A stretch of DNA of 64,000 nt. Origin: Tropicimonas sediminicola. Its GTDB lineage: Bacteria; Pseudomonadota; Alphaproteobacteria; Rhodobacterales; Rhodobacteraceae. Position numbers and translations under genes: made by a program. Shown here in pieces: positions 16,511 to 25,747 of the stretch; the first letter of the stretch is position 1, and the number at the start of each line of letters is the position of its first letter. The stretch is from assembly GCF_900188335.1 (NCBI RefSeq), contig NZ_FZOY01000005.1, positions 248,001-312,000 on the forward strand. The letters run 5' to 3'. The notes below the pieces were generated by a model that had not been told where the DNA came from, ran no database searches, and was given only the letters and a program-made list of their open reading frames with translations.

Positions 16511-17978
16511 ACCCGCCGCAAGCGAGGCCGAAGGCTGGTTCCTGCCCGCCGCGCTGATCGTGTTGGGCGTGACCGCCCTGCGGGTGCTGCTGCTCGGCCT
16601 GAACCGGACGGACCTCTTTGTCGACGAGGCACAATACTGGCTCTGGGGCCAGGAGATGGCGCTTGGGTATTACTCCAAGCCGCCGCTGATCGGCTGGGTG
16701 ATCCGCGCCGCGACCGAGATCGGCGGCTCCGACGCACCGTTCTGGGTGCGCCTGCCAGCGCCGCTCTTTCATGCCGCCACCGCGCTGATCCTCGGCGCTA
16801 TCGCGGCCCCGCGTTTCGGTCGGGTGGCGGCGATCTGGGTGGCGGCGAGCTATATTACGCTGCCCATGGTGGTCGTTGGCAGCCTGCTGATCTCCACCGA
16901 CACGATCATGGTGCCCTTCCTGACGCTGGCGCTCTGGGCCTGGCTGCGCGGACTGGACCGCGGCGGCTCGGTGCTCTGGGCGGCCCTGGCCGGCGCAGCG
17001 CTCGGGGTCGCCTTTCTCGCCAAGTACGCCGCGATCTATTACGTGATCTGCGCCGCGCTCGCGGCGCTGGCGATGTGGCAGGGGCGGCCCGGCTGGGCGC
17101 CGGCCCTGGCCGGGCTCGCGGCCTTCGCGGTGGTGATCTCTCCCAACGTCTGGTGGAACCTGATGAACGGGCTCAGCACCGTCGAGCACACGCTCGACAA
17201 TGCCGACTGGGTGCGCGACCCGGGTGAGCGGGCGCAGCTCAATTTCGCAGGGCTGGCGGAGTTCCTGGCCAACCAGTTCATCGTCTTCGGCCCGGTCCTG
17301 TTCGGCGCGCTCCTGTGGCTCGCCGCGCGGTTCCGCGGCGCACCGGCCGAGCGGTGCCTGCTGCTCCTCTTCTCGCTGCCGATCCTCGCCATCGTCTGCA
17401 CCCAGGCGCTGCTGAGCGAGGCCTATCCCAACTGGGCGGCGACGGCCTACATCGCGGGGACGCTGATCGTCGTGCCCTGGCTGCTCGGCCAGCACCCCGG
17501 GTGGCGGTGGGGCAGCATGGGCTTCCACCTGGTGCTGGCGATCCTGCTGCCGCTGGCCTCGGTCTGGGGCACCGGCTGGCGCGCGGGGCCGGATGGCAAC
17601 TTCCTGCTGGAGCGCTATCTCGGCCGGACCGAGATGAGCGCCGCGATCCTTGCCGCCGCCGAGGCCGAGGGCGTTGTCGCTGTCGTGGCCGACGATCGGG
17701 ACATCCTCGCCGGGCTGTTCCACGACGGGCGCGAGAGCACCCTGCCGGTTTTTGCGCGCCCCAGGGATGGACGGGCGCCGAACCATTACGTGCTGAAGTA
17801 TTCCTTGCCCGAGAGTGTCGTCGGCGACGTGCTCCTGGTCACCAAGAACGAGAGGGTCCGGCTCGAGGGCTGCGAGGCGCGCCCCGCTGGCCGGATCGCG
17901 CCGGCCGATGGCGCCTATGCGGGACGGCCGCAACAGCTCTTCCTGGTCGATGCGGAGTGCTTGAGAACGAACCGCTGA
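16482..17978 (+). CDS. GT39-family (ArnT/PMT-like) integral membrane glycosyltransferase
   Basis: A 498-residue polytopic protein of the dolichyl-phosphate-mannose-protein mannosyltransferase (PMT_2/ArnT) type, which uses polyprenyl-phosphate sugars on the periplasmic face. The first periplasmic loop carries the family's acidic motif LFVDEAQYWLWGQEM followed by GYYSKPPLIGW, where D and E are the catalytic/metal positions. About ten hydrophobic helices follow, then a C-terminal soluble domain (about residues 380-498). It overlaps the LAB_N gene by 29 bp. Together with the GT2 it should transfer a sugar to lipid A, a polysaccharide or a protein; the acceptor is unknown. Confidence 0.87.
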   Translation: MPNVAASPNRPAASEAEGWFLPAALIVLGVTALRVLLLGLNRTDLFVDEAQYWLWGQEMALGYYSKPPLIGWVIRAATEIGGSDAPFWVRLPAPLFHAATALILGAIAAPRFGRVAAIWVAASYITLPMVVVGSLLISTDTIMVPFLTLALWAWLRGLDRGGSVLWAALAGAALGVAFLAKYAAIYYVICAALAALAMWQGRPGWAPALAGLAAFAVVISPNVWWNLMNGLSTVEHTLDNADWVRDPGERAQLNFAGLAEFLANQFIVFGPVLFGALLWLAARFRGAPAERCLLLLFSLPILAIVCTQALLSEAYPNWAATAYIAGTLIVVPWLLGQHPGWRWGSMGFHLVLAILLPLASVWGTGWRAGPDGNFLLERYLGRTEMSAAILAAAEAEGVVAVVADDRDILAGLFHDGRESTLPVFARPRDGRAPNHYVLKYSLPESVVGDVLLVTKNERVRLEGCEARPAGRIAPADGAYAGRPQQLFLVDAECLRTNR

Positions 17979-18137
17979 AACCCTGTCTGGCACGGGTTCG
18001 GGGCGGCGGCGTGGTGACGCTGCCGCGGCTTCGCGAAAACCACACATTTTGCGACTCAGTCACGCTCGCCGGTTTGCCATGCCGCGACAACATGTATAGT
18101 GACTGCAATGATACGAAAGGCGGGGCAGGGGCCACGA

Positions 18138-20261
18138 ATGCCTGAGCAGCAACGAAAGATGGCGACCAGAGCAGTCGCTACGGCAATCGCCATATACGGA
18201 ACGGCGCACCCTCTCGGAGGGTTCGCGGAACCTATGGTGACGGACAGCTACAATCTCTACGGCGTGCCGGGCCTGATCGAGATGCCGACGGCCGAGAATG
18301 CGGCTGACGGCGAGTTCTCGGGCAGCTTCTCTCGCTCCGGCGACCAGACCCGCACCGCGCTGACCTTCCAGTTCAGCCCGCGCCTGTCGGGAACCTTCCG
18401 CTATACCAAGATCCCCGACTACGGCGGGGGCACGGACTACTACGACCGCAACTTCGACCTGCGCTTCCAGTTCCTTGACGAGACGAAGTATCTCCCCTCG
18501 GTGGCCGTTGGCTTCCAGGACATCGTCGGCACCAGCCTCTACAGCGCGGAATACCTCGTGGCGACCAAGTCGATCGGCGAGCAGCTCCGGTTCACCGCGG
18601 GTCTCGGATGGGGCCGGCTCGGCTCCTACGGCTCGATTGCGGAATTCGGCAGCCGTGATTTCGTGGTTCGCGAGGAAGGCGGCGAGTTCAACGTGGAGCA
18701 ATGGTTCTCCGGCCCGGTCGCGCCCTTCGGTGGTGTCGCCTGGTCGCCGACCGACAAGCTGACCTTCAAGGCCGAATACTCTTCCGACGCCTACGAGGTG
18801 GAAACACGGCGTGGGCTCGTCGACTACGACTCGCCCTGGAACTTCGGCGCCGAATACCGCTTCAACGAGGGCGTGAGCGTTTCCGTCGCCTCGCTTTACG
18901 GTTCGGAGATCGGTGCGCAGGTCAACTTTACGCTCAACCCCAAACGCCCGCTGCTCGGGCCGGGCAACGAGACCGGTCCCCTGCCGGTGCGCCCGCGCCC
19001 CTCGCGCAGCGCCGACCCGGCGGCCTGGGGCCAGGAATGGACGACCGATCCGGCGGACCTCGCCGGCCTCGAGGGCGGGATCGACAAGGCGCTCGCCAAC
19101 GAGGGCATCAAGCTCCGGGCGATCTCGCTGGAAGGAACCCGCGCCGACGTGCGGATCGAGAACAACCGGTATTACGCCGAGGCCCAGGCGATCGGGCGGA
19201 CCGCGCGAATCCTGACCCGTGCCCTGCCGCCCTCGGTCGAGATCCTGACGGTGACCCCGGTCAGGGACGGCGTGCCGGCCTCGCAGATCAGCTTCCGCCG
19301 TTCCGATCTCGAGCGGCTGGAGAATGCCTCGTCCGATGCGATCCTGTCCGAAGCCGTCTTCTCCGAGGAGATGGTGGGCCTGCCCGATGGCATGGAGTTC
19401 GTCGACCCGAGCTACCCCGAGACCAACTGGTATCTCGGTACCTACCTCGGCTTCGGCCTGTTCGACCCCGACGAGCCGATCCGCGGCGATTTCGGGATCC
19501 GGGTCGGTGGCTCGGTCACGCTGATGCCGGGGGTGGTCGCCTCCGGCTCGGTCAAGTACCGCCTCGTCGGCAACACCGAGGAGGCTTCGGCCAAGCAACG
19601 TTCCGAGAATGTGCCGGTGGTACGGACCGACTTCCGCGAGTACGCCCGCGCCACGGACGTCTTCGTCGACACGCTGCAGCTGGCCTATTTCGGGCGCCCG
19701 GCGCCCGAGCTCTACAGCCGCGTGACCGCGGGTGTGCTGGAGCGTATGTACACCGGCGTCTCCACCGAGCTGATGTGGAAGCCGCTCGACGGCCCGCTGG
19801 CGATCGGTGGCGAGGTGAACTACGTGGTCAAGCGTGACTACGACGGTGGCTTCGGCCTGCAGGACTACGACGTCGTGACCGGCCACGCCTCGGCCTATTA
19901 CGATTTCGCCAACGGATACAACGTGCAGCTGGACGCGGGCCGGTACCTCGCCGGCGATTACGGCGGCACGCTGACGCTGGAGCGGCGCTTCGACAACGGG
20001 TGGCGCTTCGGGGCCTACGCGACGATGACCGAGGTCTCGGCCGAGGATTTCGGCGACGGCTCCTTCGACAAGGGCCTCTACATGCAGGTTCCGCTCGGCT
20101 GGGCCACCGGTCAGCCCTCCAAGTCGATCCACAGCTTCTCGATCAGCCCCTTCACCTCCGACGGCGGCCAGAGGGTGCGGGTGGACGACCGGCTCTACGA
20201 GCGGGTGCGGCGCTACCACAAGCCCGATATCGAGGGCAGCGGCGGGAGATTCTGGAGATGA
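18138..20261 (+). CDS. YjbH-family outer-membrane exopolysaccharide protein
   Basis: A large outer-membrane beta-barrel protein of the YjbH/GfcD family, linked to exopolysaccharide secretion in proteobacteria. It has a short N-terminal signal segment, then the family opening YNLYGVPGLIEMPTAENA and repeated strands (SGSFSRSGDQTRTALTFQF and so on); the end KPDIEGSGGRFWR closes the barrel. A non-barrel region around residues 285-420 (EGGIDKALANEGIKLRAIS) is also typical. The ATG at 18138 is chosen for the AGGGG upstream; an ATG at 18108, a GTG at 18099 and an ATG at 18159 are alternatives. Its stop overlaps the yjbF start (ATGA). Confidence 0.9.
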   Translation: MPEQQRKMATRAVATAIAIYGTAHPLGGFAEPMVTDSYNLYGVPGLIEMPTAENAADGEFSGSFSRSGDQTRTALTFQFSPRLSGTFRYTKIPDYGGGTDYYDRNFDLRFQFLDETKYLPSVAVGFQDIVGTSLYSAEYLVATKSIGEQLRFTAGLGWGRLGSYGSIAEFGSRDFVVREEGGEFNVEQWFSGPVAPFGGVAWSPTDKLTFKAEYSSDAYEVETRRGLVDYDSPWNFGAEYRFNEGVSVSVASLYGSEIGAQVNFTLNPKRPLLGPGNETGPLPVRPRPSRSADPAAWGQEWTTDPADLAGLEGGIDKALANEGIKLRAISLEGTRADVRIENNRYYAEAQAIGRTARILTRALPPSVEILTVTPVRDGVPASQISFRRSDLERLENASSDAILSEAVFSEEMVGLPDGMEFVDPSYPETNWYLGTYLGFGLFDPDEPIRGDFGIRVGGSVTLMPGVVASGSVKYRLVGNTEEASAKQRSENVPVVRTDFREYARATDVFVDTLQLAYFGRPAPELYSRVTAGVLERMYTGVSTELMWKPLDGPLAIGGEVNYVVKRDYDGGFGLQDYDVVTGHASAYYDFANGYNVQLDAGRYLAGDYGGTLTLERRFDNGWRFGAYATMTEVSAEDFGDGSFDKGLYMQVPLGWATGQPSKSIHSFSISPFTSDGGQRVRVDDRLYERVRRYHKPDIEGSGGRFWR

Positions 20262-20965
20262 GCTTTGCCATTCGTGCCCGAGGCGGCCGGCTCGCCGTGC
20301 TGGCTGCGCTCGCCGTGGCGACCGGGCTTGCCGGTTGCGGCAACACGCCGGACAAGGCGCAGGGGTGGGGCGCGCTCTACACCGCTTTCCAGGAGAACCA
20401 GGCCGGCCGCGAGGCGCGCGCCAAGGCCGACGCCGGCGTCTCGCCGCAGGCCATCCAGGGGGCGCTGCGCTCGGTGAAGGAGCCGCTTATCCTGGCGGTT
20501 CTGGAGGAGAGCCAGCGCACGGCGCTGCTGGCGGAGTTCGGCCGCAACGGGCCCTATCGCACCTTCCGGACCTCGACCCAGCAGACCATGACCTTCCGGG
20601 ACGGCATGCTGACCGGCACCCGGGGGCTTGGCTATGACCTCATGTCCTCGGACGCGACAGCCGCGACCGCGATGATCCGCGCCCGCCGTTCGGGCGAGGT
20701 CAACCGGGTCTACCGGCACCTGTCCGGCGAGAACCACGAGGTCCCGACCACCATGCGCTGCACCATCGCGTCGGAAGGGGCGGACACCGTGCAGGTTGCT
20801 TCGGGGGCCAGTTTCTCAGCGACCCGGATGCGCGAAACCTGCCGCGCTGACAATCTGACCGTCCGCAACACCTACTGGGTGACCGGGTCGGGCGACATCG
20901 TGCAGTCGATCCAGTGGATCTCTCCGCAAGTCGGCAAGGTGGCGCTGCAAACCCTGCGAGGCTGA
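20258..20965 (+). CDS. YjbF-family lipoprotein
   Basis: A 235-residue outer-membrane lipoprotein of the YjbF/GfcB family, the usual partner of YjbH. The start at 20258 overlaps the yjbH stop (ATGA) and opens on a lipoprotein signal with the lipobox LAGC (Cys at residue 27). The mature part includes MTFRDGMLTGTRGLGYDLMS, a recurrent YjbF segment, and a C-terminal SIQWISPQVGKV. In enterobacteria the four-gene yjbEFGH set is needed for an exopolysaccharide; only the F and H homologues appear here, as is common in Rhodobacterales. Confidence 0.88.
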   Translation: MSFAIRARGGRLAVLAALAVATGLAGCGNTPDKAQGWGALYTAFQENQAGREARAKADAGVSPQAIQGALRSVKEPLILAVLEESQRTALLAEFGRNGPYRTFRTSTQQTMTFRDGMLTGTRGLGYDLMSSDATAATAMIRARRSGEVNRVYRHLSGENHEVPTTMRCTIASEGADTVQVASGASFSATRMRETCRADNLTVRNTYWVTGSGDIVQSIQWISPQVGKVALQTLRG

Positions 20966-21027
20966 CCGTTCCCTGACGGGGCGGTCGGCGCTATGACTTC
21001 CTACGTCTGTCTGTTCAGGAGCCTGCC

Positions 21028-22041
21028 ATGTCCAGAAGTGCGCTCGTCACCGGTTCGGCCGGGTTCATTGGCTATCATCTCTGCAAGCGGCTTCTGGACG
21101 AGGGGTATCGCGTCACAGGCTTCGACGCGATGACCGACTACTACGACGTCTCCCTCAAGGAGCGCCGGCTCGGGCTTCTGCAAGCACACGAGGGCTTCTC
21201 CGAGGTGGAGGCGCGCCTGGAGGACCCCGGTCGCCTCGCCGAGTGCTTCGCCGCAGACCAACCCGACGTGGTGATCCACCTCGCCGCGCAGGCCGGTGTC
21301 CGCTATTCGATCGAGGCGCCCCGCTCCTACGTCGAATCAAACCTCGTCGGGACATTCGAGTTGCTGGAAGCCGCGCGCGCGACGCCGCCGAAGCACCTGC
21401 TGATGGCCTCGACCTCCTCGGTCTACGGTGCGAATCTCGACATGCCCTATGCCGAGACGGACAAGGCCGATCGGCAGATGTCCTTTTACGCGGCCACGAA
21501 AAAGGCAAACGAGGCGATGGCGCATTCCTACGCCCATCTCTACGGCATCCCGACGACGATGTTTCGCTTCTTCACGGTCTACGGGCCCTGGGGGCGGCCC
21601 GACATGGCGCTTTTCAAGTTCGTGAAGGCGATTCGGGAAGGCCGGCCGATCGACGTCTACAACCACGGCCGCATGAAGCGCGATTTCACCTATGTCGATG
21701 ACCTTGTGGAGGGAATCGTTCGCCTGATCGACGCTGTTCCCCCGAGCCCCGACGCTCGCGGCGAAGTTCCAGCGTTCGACAGCCTGTCGCCGGTCGCGCC
21801 GTGGCGCGTCGTGAACGTCGGGCTGTCCCAGCCGACGGAGCTGGGCGATTTCATTGCCGCCATCGAAAACGCGATGGGCCAGAAGGCGGAGCGGAACCTC
21901 ATGGAGATGCAGCCGGGCGACGTGCCGGCGACCTGGGCCGATACGCGACTTTTGACGCATCTCGTTGGCGAGCTGCCGGCGACGCCGCTCGACAAGGGCG
22001 TCGGCACCTTCGTCCGCTGGTTCCGGGAAAACTACCAGTAA
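21028..22041 (+). CDS. UDP-glucuronate 4-epimerase-like NAD-dependent epimerase
   Basis: A 337-residue extended short-chain dehydrogenase that most resembles UDP-glucuronate 4-epimerases (CapI/LpsL group), which make UDP-galacturonate. It has the NAD motif TGSAGFIG, HLAAQAGVRYSIEAPRSYV, and the catalytic YxxxK as YAATK preceded by ASTSSVYG. The MKRDFTYVDDLVEGIVRLID stretch is characteristic of this group rather than of GalE. The UDP-glucose dehydrogenase at 23436 would supply its substrate. A strong hairpin terminator follows about 135 bp after the stop. Confidence 0.88.
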   Translation: MSRSALVTGSAGFIGYHLCKRLLDEGYRVTGFDAMTDYYDVSLKERRLGLLQAHEGFSEVEARLEDPGRLAECFAADQPDVVIHLAAQAGVRYSIEAPRSYVESNLVGTFELLEAARATPPKHLLMASTSSVYGANLDMPYAETDKADRQMSFYAATKKANEAMAHSYAHLYGIPTTMFRFFTVYGPWGRPDMALFKFVKAIREGRPIDVYNHGRMKRDFTYVDDLVEGIVRLIDAVPPSPDARGEVPAFDSLSPVAPWRVVNVGLSQPTELGDFIAAIENAMGQKAERNLMEMQPGDVPATWADTRLLTHLVGELPATPLDKGVGTFVRWFRENYQ

Positions 22042-22176
22042 ATCCGCAGATCCTGCGCCGAGCCTGTACGGCTCAGCAGGTCGTCCTTGGGGCGGGCCCT
22101 TGCTGTGCGGTGTCGCACGTTTTCGGCCAGGCGGGGCCGCCGTCTCGCTGATCCAACGAGGCCATACCGCAAAGCA

Positions 22177-22200
22177 AAAGCGGCCCCGAAGGGCCGCTTT
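22177..22200. terminator. Bidirectional intrinsic terminator
   Basis: A perfect 10-bp stem (AAAGCGGCCC with GGGCCGCTTT) and a CGAA loop lies between the converging genes at 21028 (plus) and 22234 (minus). The stem ends in TTT on one strand and AAAA (TTTT in reverse) on the other, so it can stop transcription from both sides. Confidence 0.8.
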
Positions 22201-22233
22201 CGAATTCTTCAGATGCCGAGATCGGCGACGGTC

Positions 22234-22461
22234 TTAGTGGCCGTCGTCGTCGTCGTCGTCATCATCGTCGTCGTTCGCCAGGATGGCGATCAGGGCAGCG
22301 CCGCCCAGCAGGGCAGCAGCAGCGCCGTAGCCGCCGAGGCTGCCGACTTCTTCTTCAACGACGAAGGGAGCAGGCTCGATCGCCGGCTCTTCGTAGCCGC
22401 CAGCGAAGGACGGAGCGGCCACGGCCACGATCATCGCGGTCGAGATCAGAAACTTCTGCAT
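22234..22461 (-). CDS. Small exported protein with a ten-aspartate tail
   Basis: A 75-residue protein with a clear signal peptide (MQKFLISTAMIVAVAAPSFA, cleavage before GGYEEP), an acidic Pro/Glu/Val segment, one glycine/alanine-rich hydrophobic helix (GGYGAAAALLGGAALIAILA) and a C-terminal run of ten aspartates followed by GH. The DNA for the tail is a GAC/GAT triplet repeat. Related short proteins with a hydrophobic helix and acidic tail are common in roseobacters, but I know of no established function. It may sit in the membrane with the acidic tail exposed, where it could bind divalent cations. It faces the uge gene across a shared terminator. Confidence 0.75.
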   Translation of the reverse strand: MQKFLISTAMIVAVAAPSFAGGYEEPAIEPAPFVVEEEVGSLGGYGAAAALLGGAALIAILANDDDDDDDDDDGH

Positions 22462-22611
22462 AACAATGACTCCTGTAGCGCAGACCGAGCGTCATGCCCG
22501 GCGTTCTCCTTGGCAACATCGCACAAACGCACAGAAAGGCAAGCGTCCATAACCCACCTCCGCAAAGTTGTGCCAGACTGGCCACGCATAGTTGCAAAAG
22601 TGCCCATGTCG

Positions 22612-23277
22612 TCAGCCAGCGAAGTTCTGAGTCAGGTAAATCTCGCCGCAACGGCCGCCGCGAGCGTCGAATCCGGCGCCGCTTCCGGTCATCCGGGCGC
22701 GGCCGTCCATCAGATTTTTCCGATGGGCAGAGGACTTGTACCACAATTGTGCGGCGTATCGGGCAAGCGTTCCGTAGGTGTGCCGACTGATTCGCTTCCC
22801 GTCCATGGTCGAGAACCGGCAGGCGCCGGCGTCGTCGATCTTGAAGTGTCCGAACTCGTCCAGCCGGTAGAGCGAGACCTTTGCGATGTTCTCGGAGCCC
22901 ATGCGCAGGTCGATCCCGGTTGAGACGACCCGCTGCTGCGGCGTCTGCTGGCCGCGGCGGTTCGACGTGTGGGTCAGGCGCGAGGCGCTGGCCATCCAGC
23001 GCGAATGGCCCACTGCCACCTTGCGCAGGCTCGACGGCGTGGCGAGCGCGGGGCGGCCCTTGGTGCAGCGGATGTAGTTGATCTCGGCCGCGATGGCGGC
23101 GTTCAGCCGATTCTGGTCGATCCGTGCGGGGTCGATCGGTTGGTTCAGCCCCGACGGCGCGGTCTTGGCGCAAGTGGCGGCGTCTGCCCGGGCCGCGGGC
23201 AGTGACATGGCCAGTGCGGAAATCAGACAGAGCGCCACCAGGGGGCGCGGTATTGCAGGGAAATGGCGGTGGATCAT
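22612..23277 (-). CDS. Secreted CAP-domain (SCP/PR-1-like) protein
   Basis: A 221-residue exported protein. The ATG at 23277 has an excellent ribosome-binding site (GGAAGAGGAG with a 6-base gap) and opens on a signal peptide (PLVALCLISALAMSLPAARA). The CAP fold is indicated by AAEINYIRCTKGRPALATPS, the sequence SRLTHTSNRRG, GSENIAKVSLYR and the LWYKSSAHRKNLMDG segment with the family's helix and histidine positions. Bacterial CAP proteins are secreted and bind lipids or cell-wall material, mostly without proven activity. It diverges from ugd, with 158 bp between them. Confidence 0.82.
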   Translation of the reverse strand: MIHRHFPAIPRPLVALCLISALAMSLPAARADAATCAKTAPSGLNQPIDPARIDQNRLNAAIAAEINYIRCTKGRPALATPSSLRKVAVGHSRWMASASRLTHTSNRRGQQTPQQRVVSTGIDLRMGSENIAKVSLYRLDEFGHFKIDDAGACRFSTMDGKRISRHTYGTLARYAAQLWYKSSAHRKNLMDGRARMTGSGAGFDARGGRCGEIYLTQNFAG

Positions 23278-23435
23278 CGGCGCTCCTCTTCCGATCCTGT
23301 TGCAACTGCCTTTCCGGGTAGGCATTTTTGCGAGGTTCCGGCATCGGTCGGCGGCACGGACGTGCGGCCGCGTTGACAGCCGGCCTTTGATGGCCCATTC
23401 GCGTGGCCATATGTTAGCGTAACGGAGGCGCAAAG

Positions 23436-24740
23436 ATGAAGATTGCCATGATTGGCACCGGATACGTGGGACTCGTGTCCGGGGTATGCTTCTCTGATTT
23501 TGGCCACGAAGTTGTTTGTGTAGACAAGAATCCTGCCAAGATCGAGATGTTGGAACGGGGCGAAGTACCGATCTTCGAGCCCGGTCTCGATCAGCTTATG
23601 GAGCGCAATGTCGCTGCAGGCCGGCTGTCCTTTACCGTCAACCTGGCAGAAGCCGTCGAGGGAGCGGAGGCAGTATTCATCGCCGTCGGCACCCCGACCC
23701 GGCGCGGTGACGGCCACGCCGACCTGTCCTACGTCTTTGCCGCCGCCGAGGAGATCGCCGGCTGCGTCGGGGACGGTACGGTGATCGTCACCAAGTCGAC
23801 CGTGCCCGTGGGTACCAACCGCAAGGTTGCCGAGGTCGTGGCCAAGGCCAACCCGTCGCTCAAGTTCGACGTCGCCTCCAACCCGGAGTTCCTGCGCGAA
23901 GGCGCCGCGATCGACGATTTCATGCGGCCCGACCGCGTCGTCGTGGGCGTCAGTTCCGACCGTGCCAAGGAGCTGATGGGCGAGATCTACCGCCCGCTGT
24001 TCCTGCGTGACTTCCCGATCGTCTACACCGACCTCGAGTCGGCCGAGATGATCAAGTACGCGGCCAACGCCTTCCTCGCCACCAAGATCACCTTCATCAA
24101 CGAGATCGCCGCGCTTTGCGAGCGGGTCGGTGCGGACGTGAAATCGGTGTCCAAGGGCATGGGACTCGACGGCCGCATCGGGAACAAGTTCCTGCACGCC
24201 GGCCCCGGCTACGGCGGCTCCTGCTTCCCCAAGGACACCAGCGCTCTGGCCCGGATCGGCCAGGAACACGCGGTGCCGCAGCAGATCGTCGAGACCGTCA
24301 TCAAGGTCAACGAAGAGGTCAAGCGGCGCATGCTCGAGAAGCTGCGCGACCTCTGCGGCGGCAGCTTCAACGGCAAGAAGATCACCGTGCTGGGCGTGAC
24401 CTTCAAACCCAACACCGACGACATGCGCGATGCGCCTTCGCTGACCATCGTGCCGGCGCTGATCGGCGGCGGGGCAAAGGTCGCCGTGGTCGACCCGCAG
24501 GGCCGCCGCGAGGGCGAGGGCATGCTCCCCGGCGTCGAGTGGGTCGAGGACCCCTACGAGGCCGCTTCCGACGCCGACGCGCTGGTGATCCTGACCGAGT
24601 GGAACGAGTTCCGGGCCCTCGATCTGCAGCGAATCGCGGGATCGATGGCCTCGGCGAAGATGGCGGACCTGCGCAACATCTACGCGGCCGAGGACGCGAA
24701 AGCGGCCGGCTTCGAGGAGTATGTCGCGGTTGGCCGTTGA
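23436..24740 (+). CDS. ugd: UDP-glucose 6-dehydrogenase
   Basis: Ugd oxidises UDP-glucose to UDP-glucuronate in two NAD-dependent steps. The 434-residue protein starts with the dinucleotide motif GTGYVGLVSGVCFSDFGHEV, carries AVGTPTRRGDGHADLS, and has the catalytic cysteine in GPGYGGSCFPKDT. The conserved VTFKPNTDDMRDAPS of the C-terminal UDP-binding domain is intact. The ribosome-binding site GGAGG precedes the ATG. Possible promoter elements are TTGATG (23387-23392) and TATGTT (23410-23415) with a 17-bp spacer. The sugar transferase gene starts inside its last codons. Its product feeds the epimerase at 21028. Confidence 0.95.
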   Translation: MKIAMIGTGYVGLVSGVCFSDFGHEVVCVDKNPAKIEMLERGEVPIFEPGLDQLMERNVAAGRLSFTVNLAEAVEGAEAVFIAVGTPTRRGDGHADLSYVFAAAEEIAGCVGDGTVIVTKSTVPVGTNRKVAEVVAKANPSLKFDVASNPEFLREGAAIDDFMRPDRVVVGVSSDRAKELMGEIYRPLFLRDFPIVYTDLESAEMIKYAANAFLATKITFINEIAALCERVGADVKSVSKGMGLDGRIGNKFLHAGPGYGGSCFPKDTSALARIGQEHAVPQQIVETVIKVNEEVKRRMLEKLRDLCGGSFNGKKITVLGVTFKPNTDDMRDAPSLTIVPALIGGGAKVAVVDPQGRREGEGMLPGVEWVEDPYEAASDADALVILTEWNEFRALDLQRIAGSMASAKMADLRNIYAAEDAKAAGFEEYVAVGR

Positions 24741-25458
24741 CGCGGATCCCATGCCCGAACGCATCCGTTCGAGCGAAGAACGCGCGGGCCACTCGCGCGT
24801 TCCACCGGCAAAGCGGGCATTCGATGTCGGCTTTTCCGCCCTTCTGCTGATTCCGGGCCTGCCTCTCATGGCGGTGCTCTGGGCCCTTGTCCTGCTGCGG
24901 GACGGCAGCCCGGCGATCTATCCGGCGCAAAGAATGAAGAGCCCCGACAGGCTTTTCACGCTCTGGAAGTTCCGCACCATGCAGAGCGACCGTTCGGGCC
25001 CCGAGGTCGGGGTCTCGGGCGGCGACAAGCAGCACCGCATCACGCCGCTGGGCCGCAAACTGCGACGCACGCGCCTCGACGAGCTCCCGCAGCTGATCAA
25101 CGTGCTCAAGGGTGACATGTCCTTCGTCGGACCGCGTCCGCCGGCGCGCCGCTACGTGAAGATGTTCCCCGAACTCTATTCGGAGGTGCTGCGCTGTCGG
25201 ACCGGGATCACCGGGCTGGCGACGGTGATGTTTCATTCCCACGAGGAGATGCTGCTGCGCGACTGCGCCACGGGTGAAGAGACCGAGGCCGTCTATATCC
25301 GCCGCTGCATCCCCAGAAAGGCTCGGCTGGATCTGATCTACCAGCAGAACCAGTCGCTCGGGCTGGACCTCTACCTGATCTATCTCACGGCCGGGAAGCT
25401 GCTGCCGCTCCCCGGCCGCCGGCTGAACCGGCTCAAGGCCAAGGCTCGCCGGGTCTGA
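24721..25458 (+). CDS. Undecaprenyl-phosphate sugar-phosphate transferase (ExoY/WcaJ family, short form)
   Basis: This 245-residue membrane enzyme would begin a lipid-linked glycan by moving a sugar-1-phosphate onto undecaprenyl phosphate. It shows the family order KRAFDVGFSALLLI with one membrane helix, LFTLWKFRTMQSD, the catalytic LDELPQLINVLKGDMSFVGP block, and GITGLATV. It lacks the multi-helix N-terminal domain of WcaJ/WbaP, so it is the ExoY-like short form. The start at 24721 overlaps ugd by 20 bp; a second ATG at 24751 is an alternative. Sugar specificity cannot be read from sequence. Confidence 0.88.
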   Translation: MSRLAVDADPMPERIRSSEERAGHSRVPPAKRAFDVGFSALLLIPGLPLMAVLWALVLLRDGSPAIYPAQRMKSPDRLFTLWKFRTMQSDRSGPEVGVSGGDKQHRITPLGRKLRRTRLDELPQLINVLKGDMSFVGPRPPARRYVKMFPELYSEVLRCRTGITGLATVMFHSHEEMLLRDCATGEETEAVYIRRCIPRKARLDLIYQQNQSLGLDLYLIYLTAGKLLPLPGRRLNRLKAKARRV

Positions 25459-25747
25459 GCTCCACTGTCGTTCCCGGGTTTTCCGTGACATGACCCGGTG
25501 AGTGTGCAGAGTCTTTCTCCCAGGACGTTAAGCGCCCGGAAAGCCGTTTCGGGCAGAGTGCCATCAAAGCCGGACAGGGCCCGCATTGCCGCGGGCCGGG
25601 GAATGACCGGCAGCGAGCACCGCCGGCAGGCCCCCGTCTGCCGGCCCATCTGACCGCTGCCGCAGCCGCGGTGCCCCTCTGGGCGCCTATCGGCGATCCC
25701 GACCTCCAGTGGCCCTTCGGCCGGTGTCAGGAAAGGAACGACGATCG

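Noticed and set aside
18060-20219. A long minus-strand open frame opposite yjbH
   Set aside because: High GC leaves the opposite frame open by chance; the plus strand encodes a clear YjbH barrel.
22243-22272. Triplet repeat in the Asp-tail gene as a phase-variation switch
   Set aside because: Unit length is three, so slippage changes only the number of aspartates and cannot turn the gene off.
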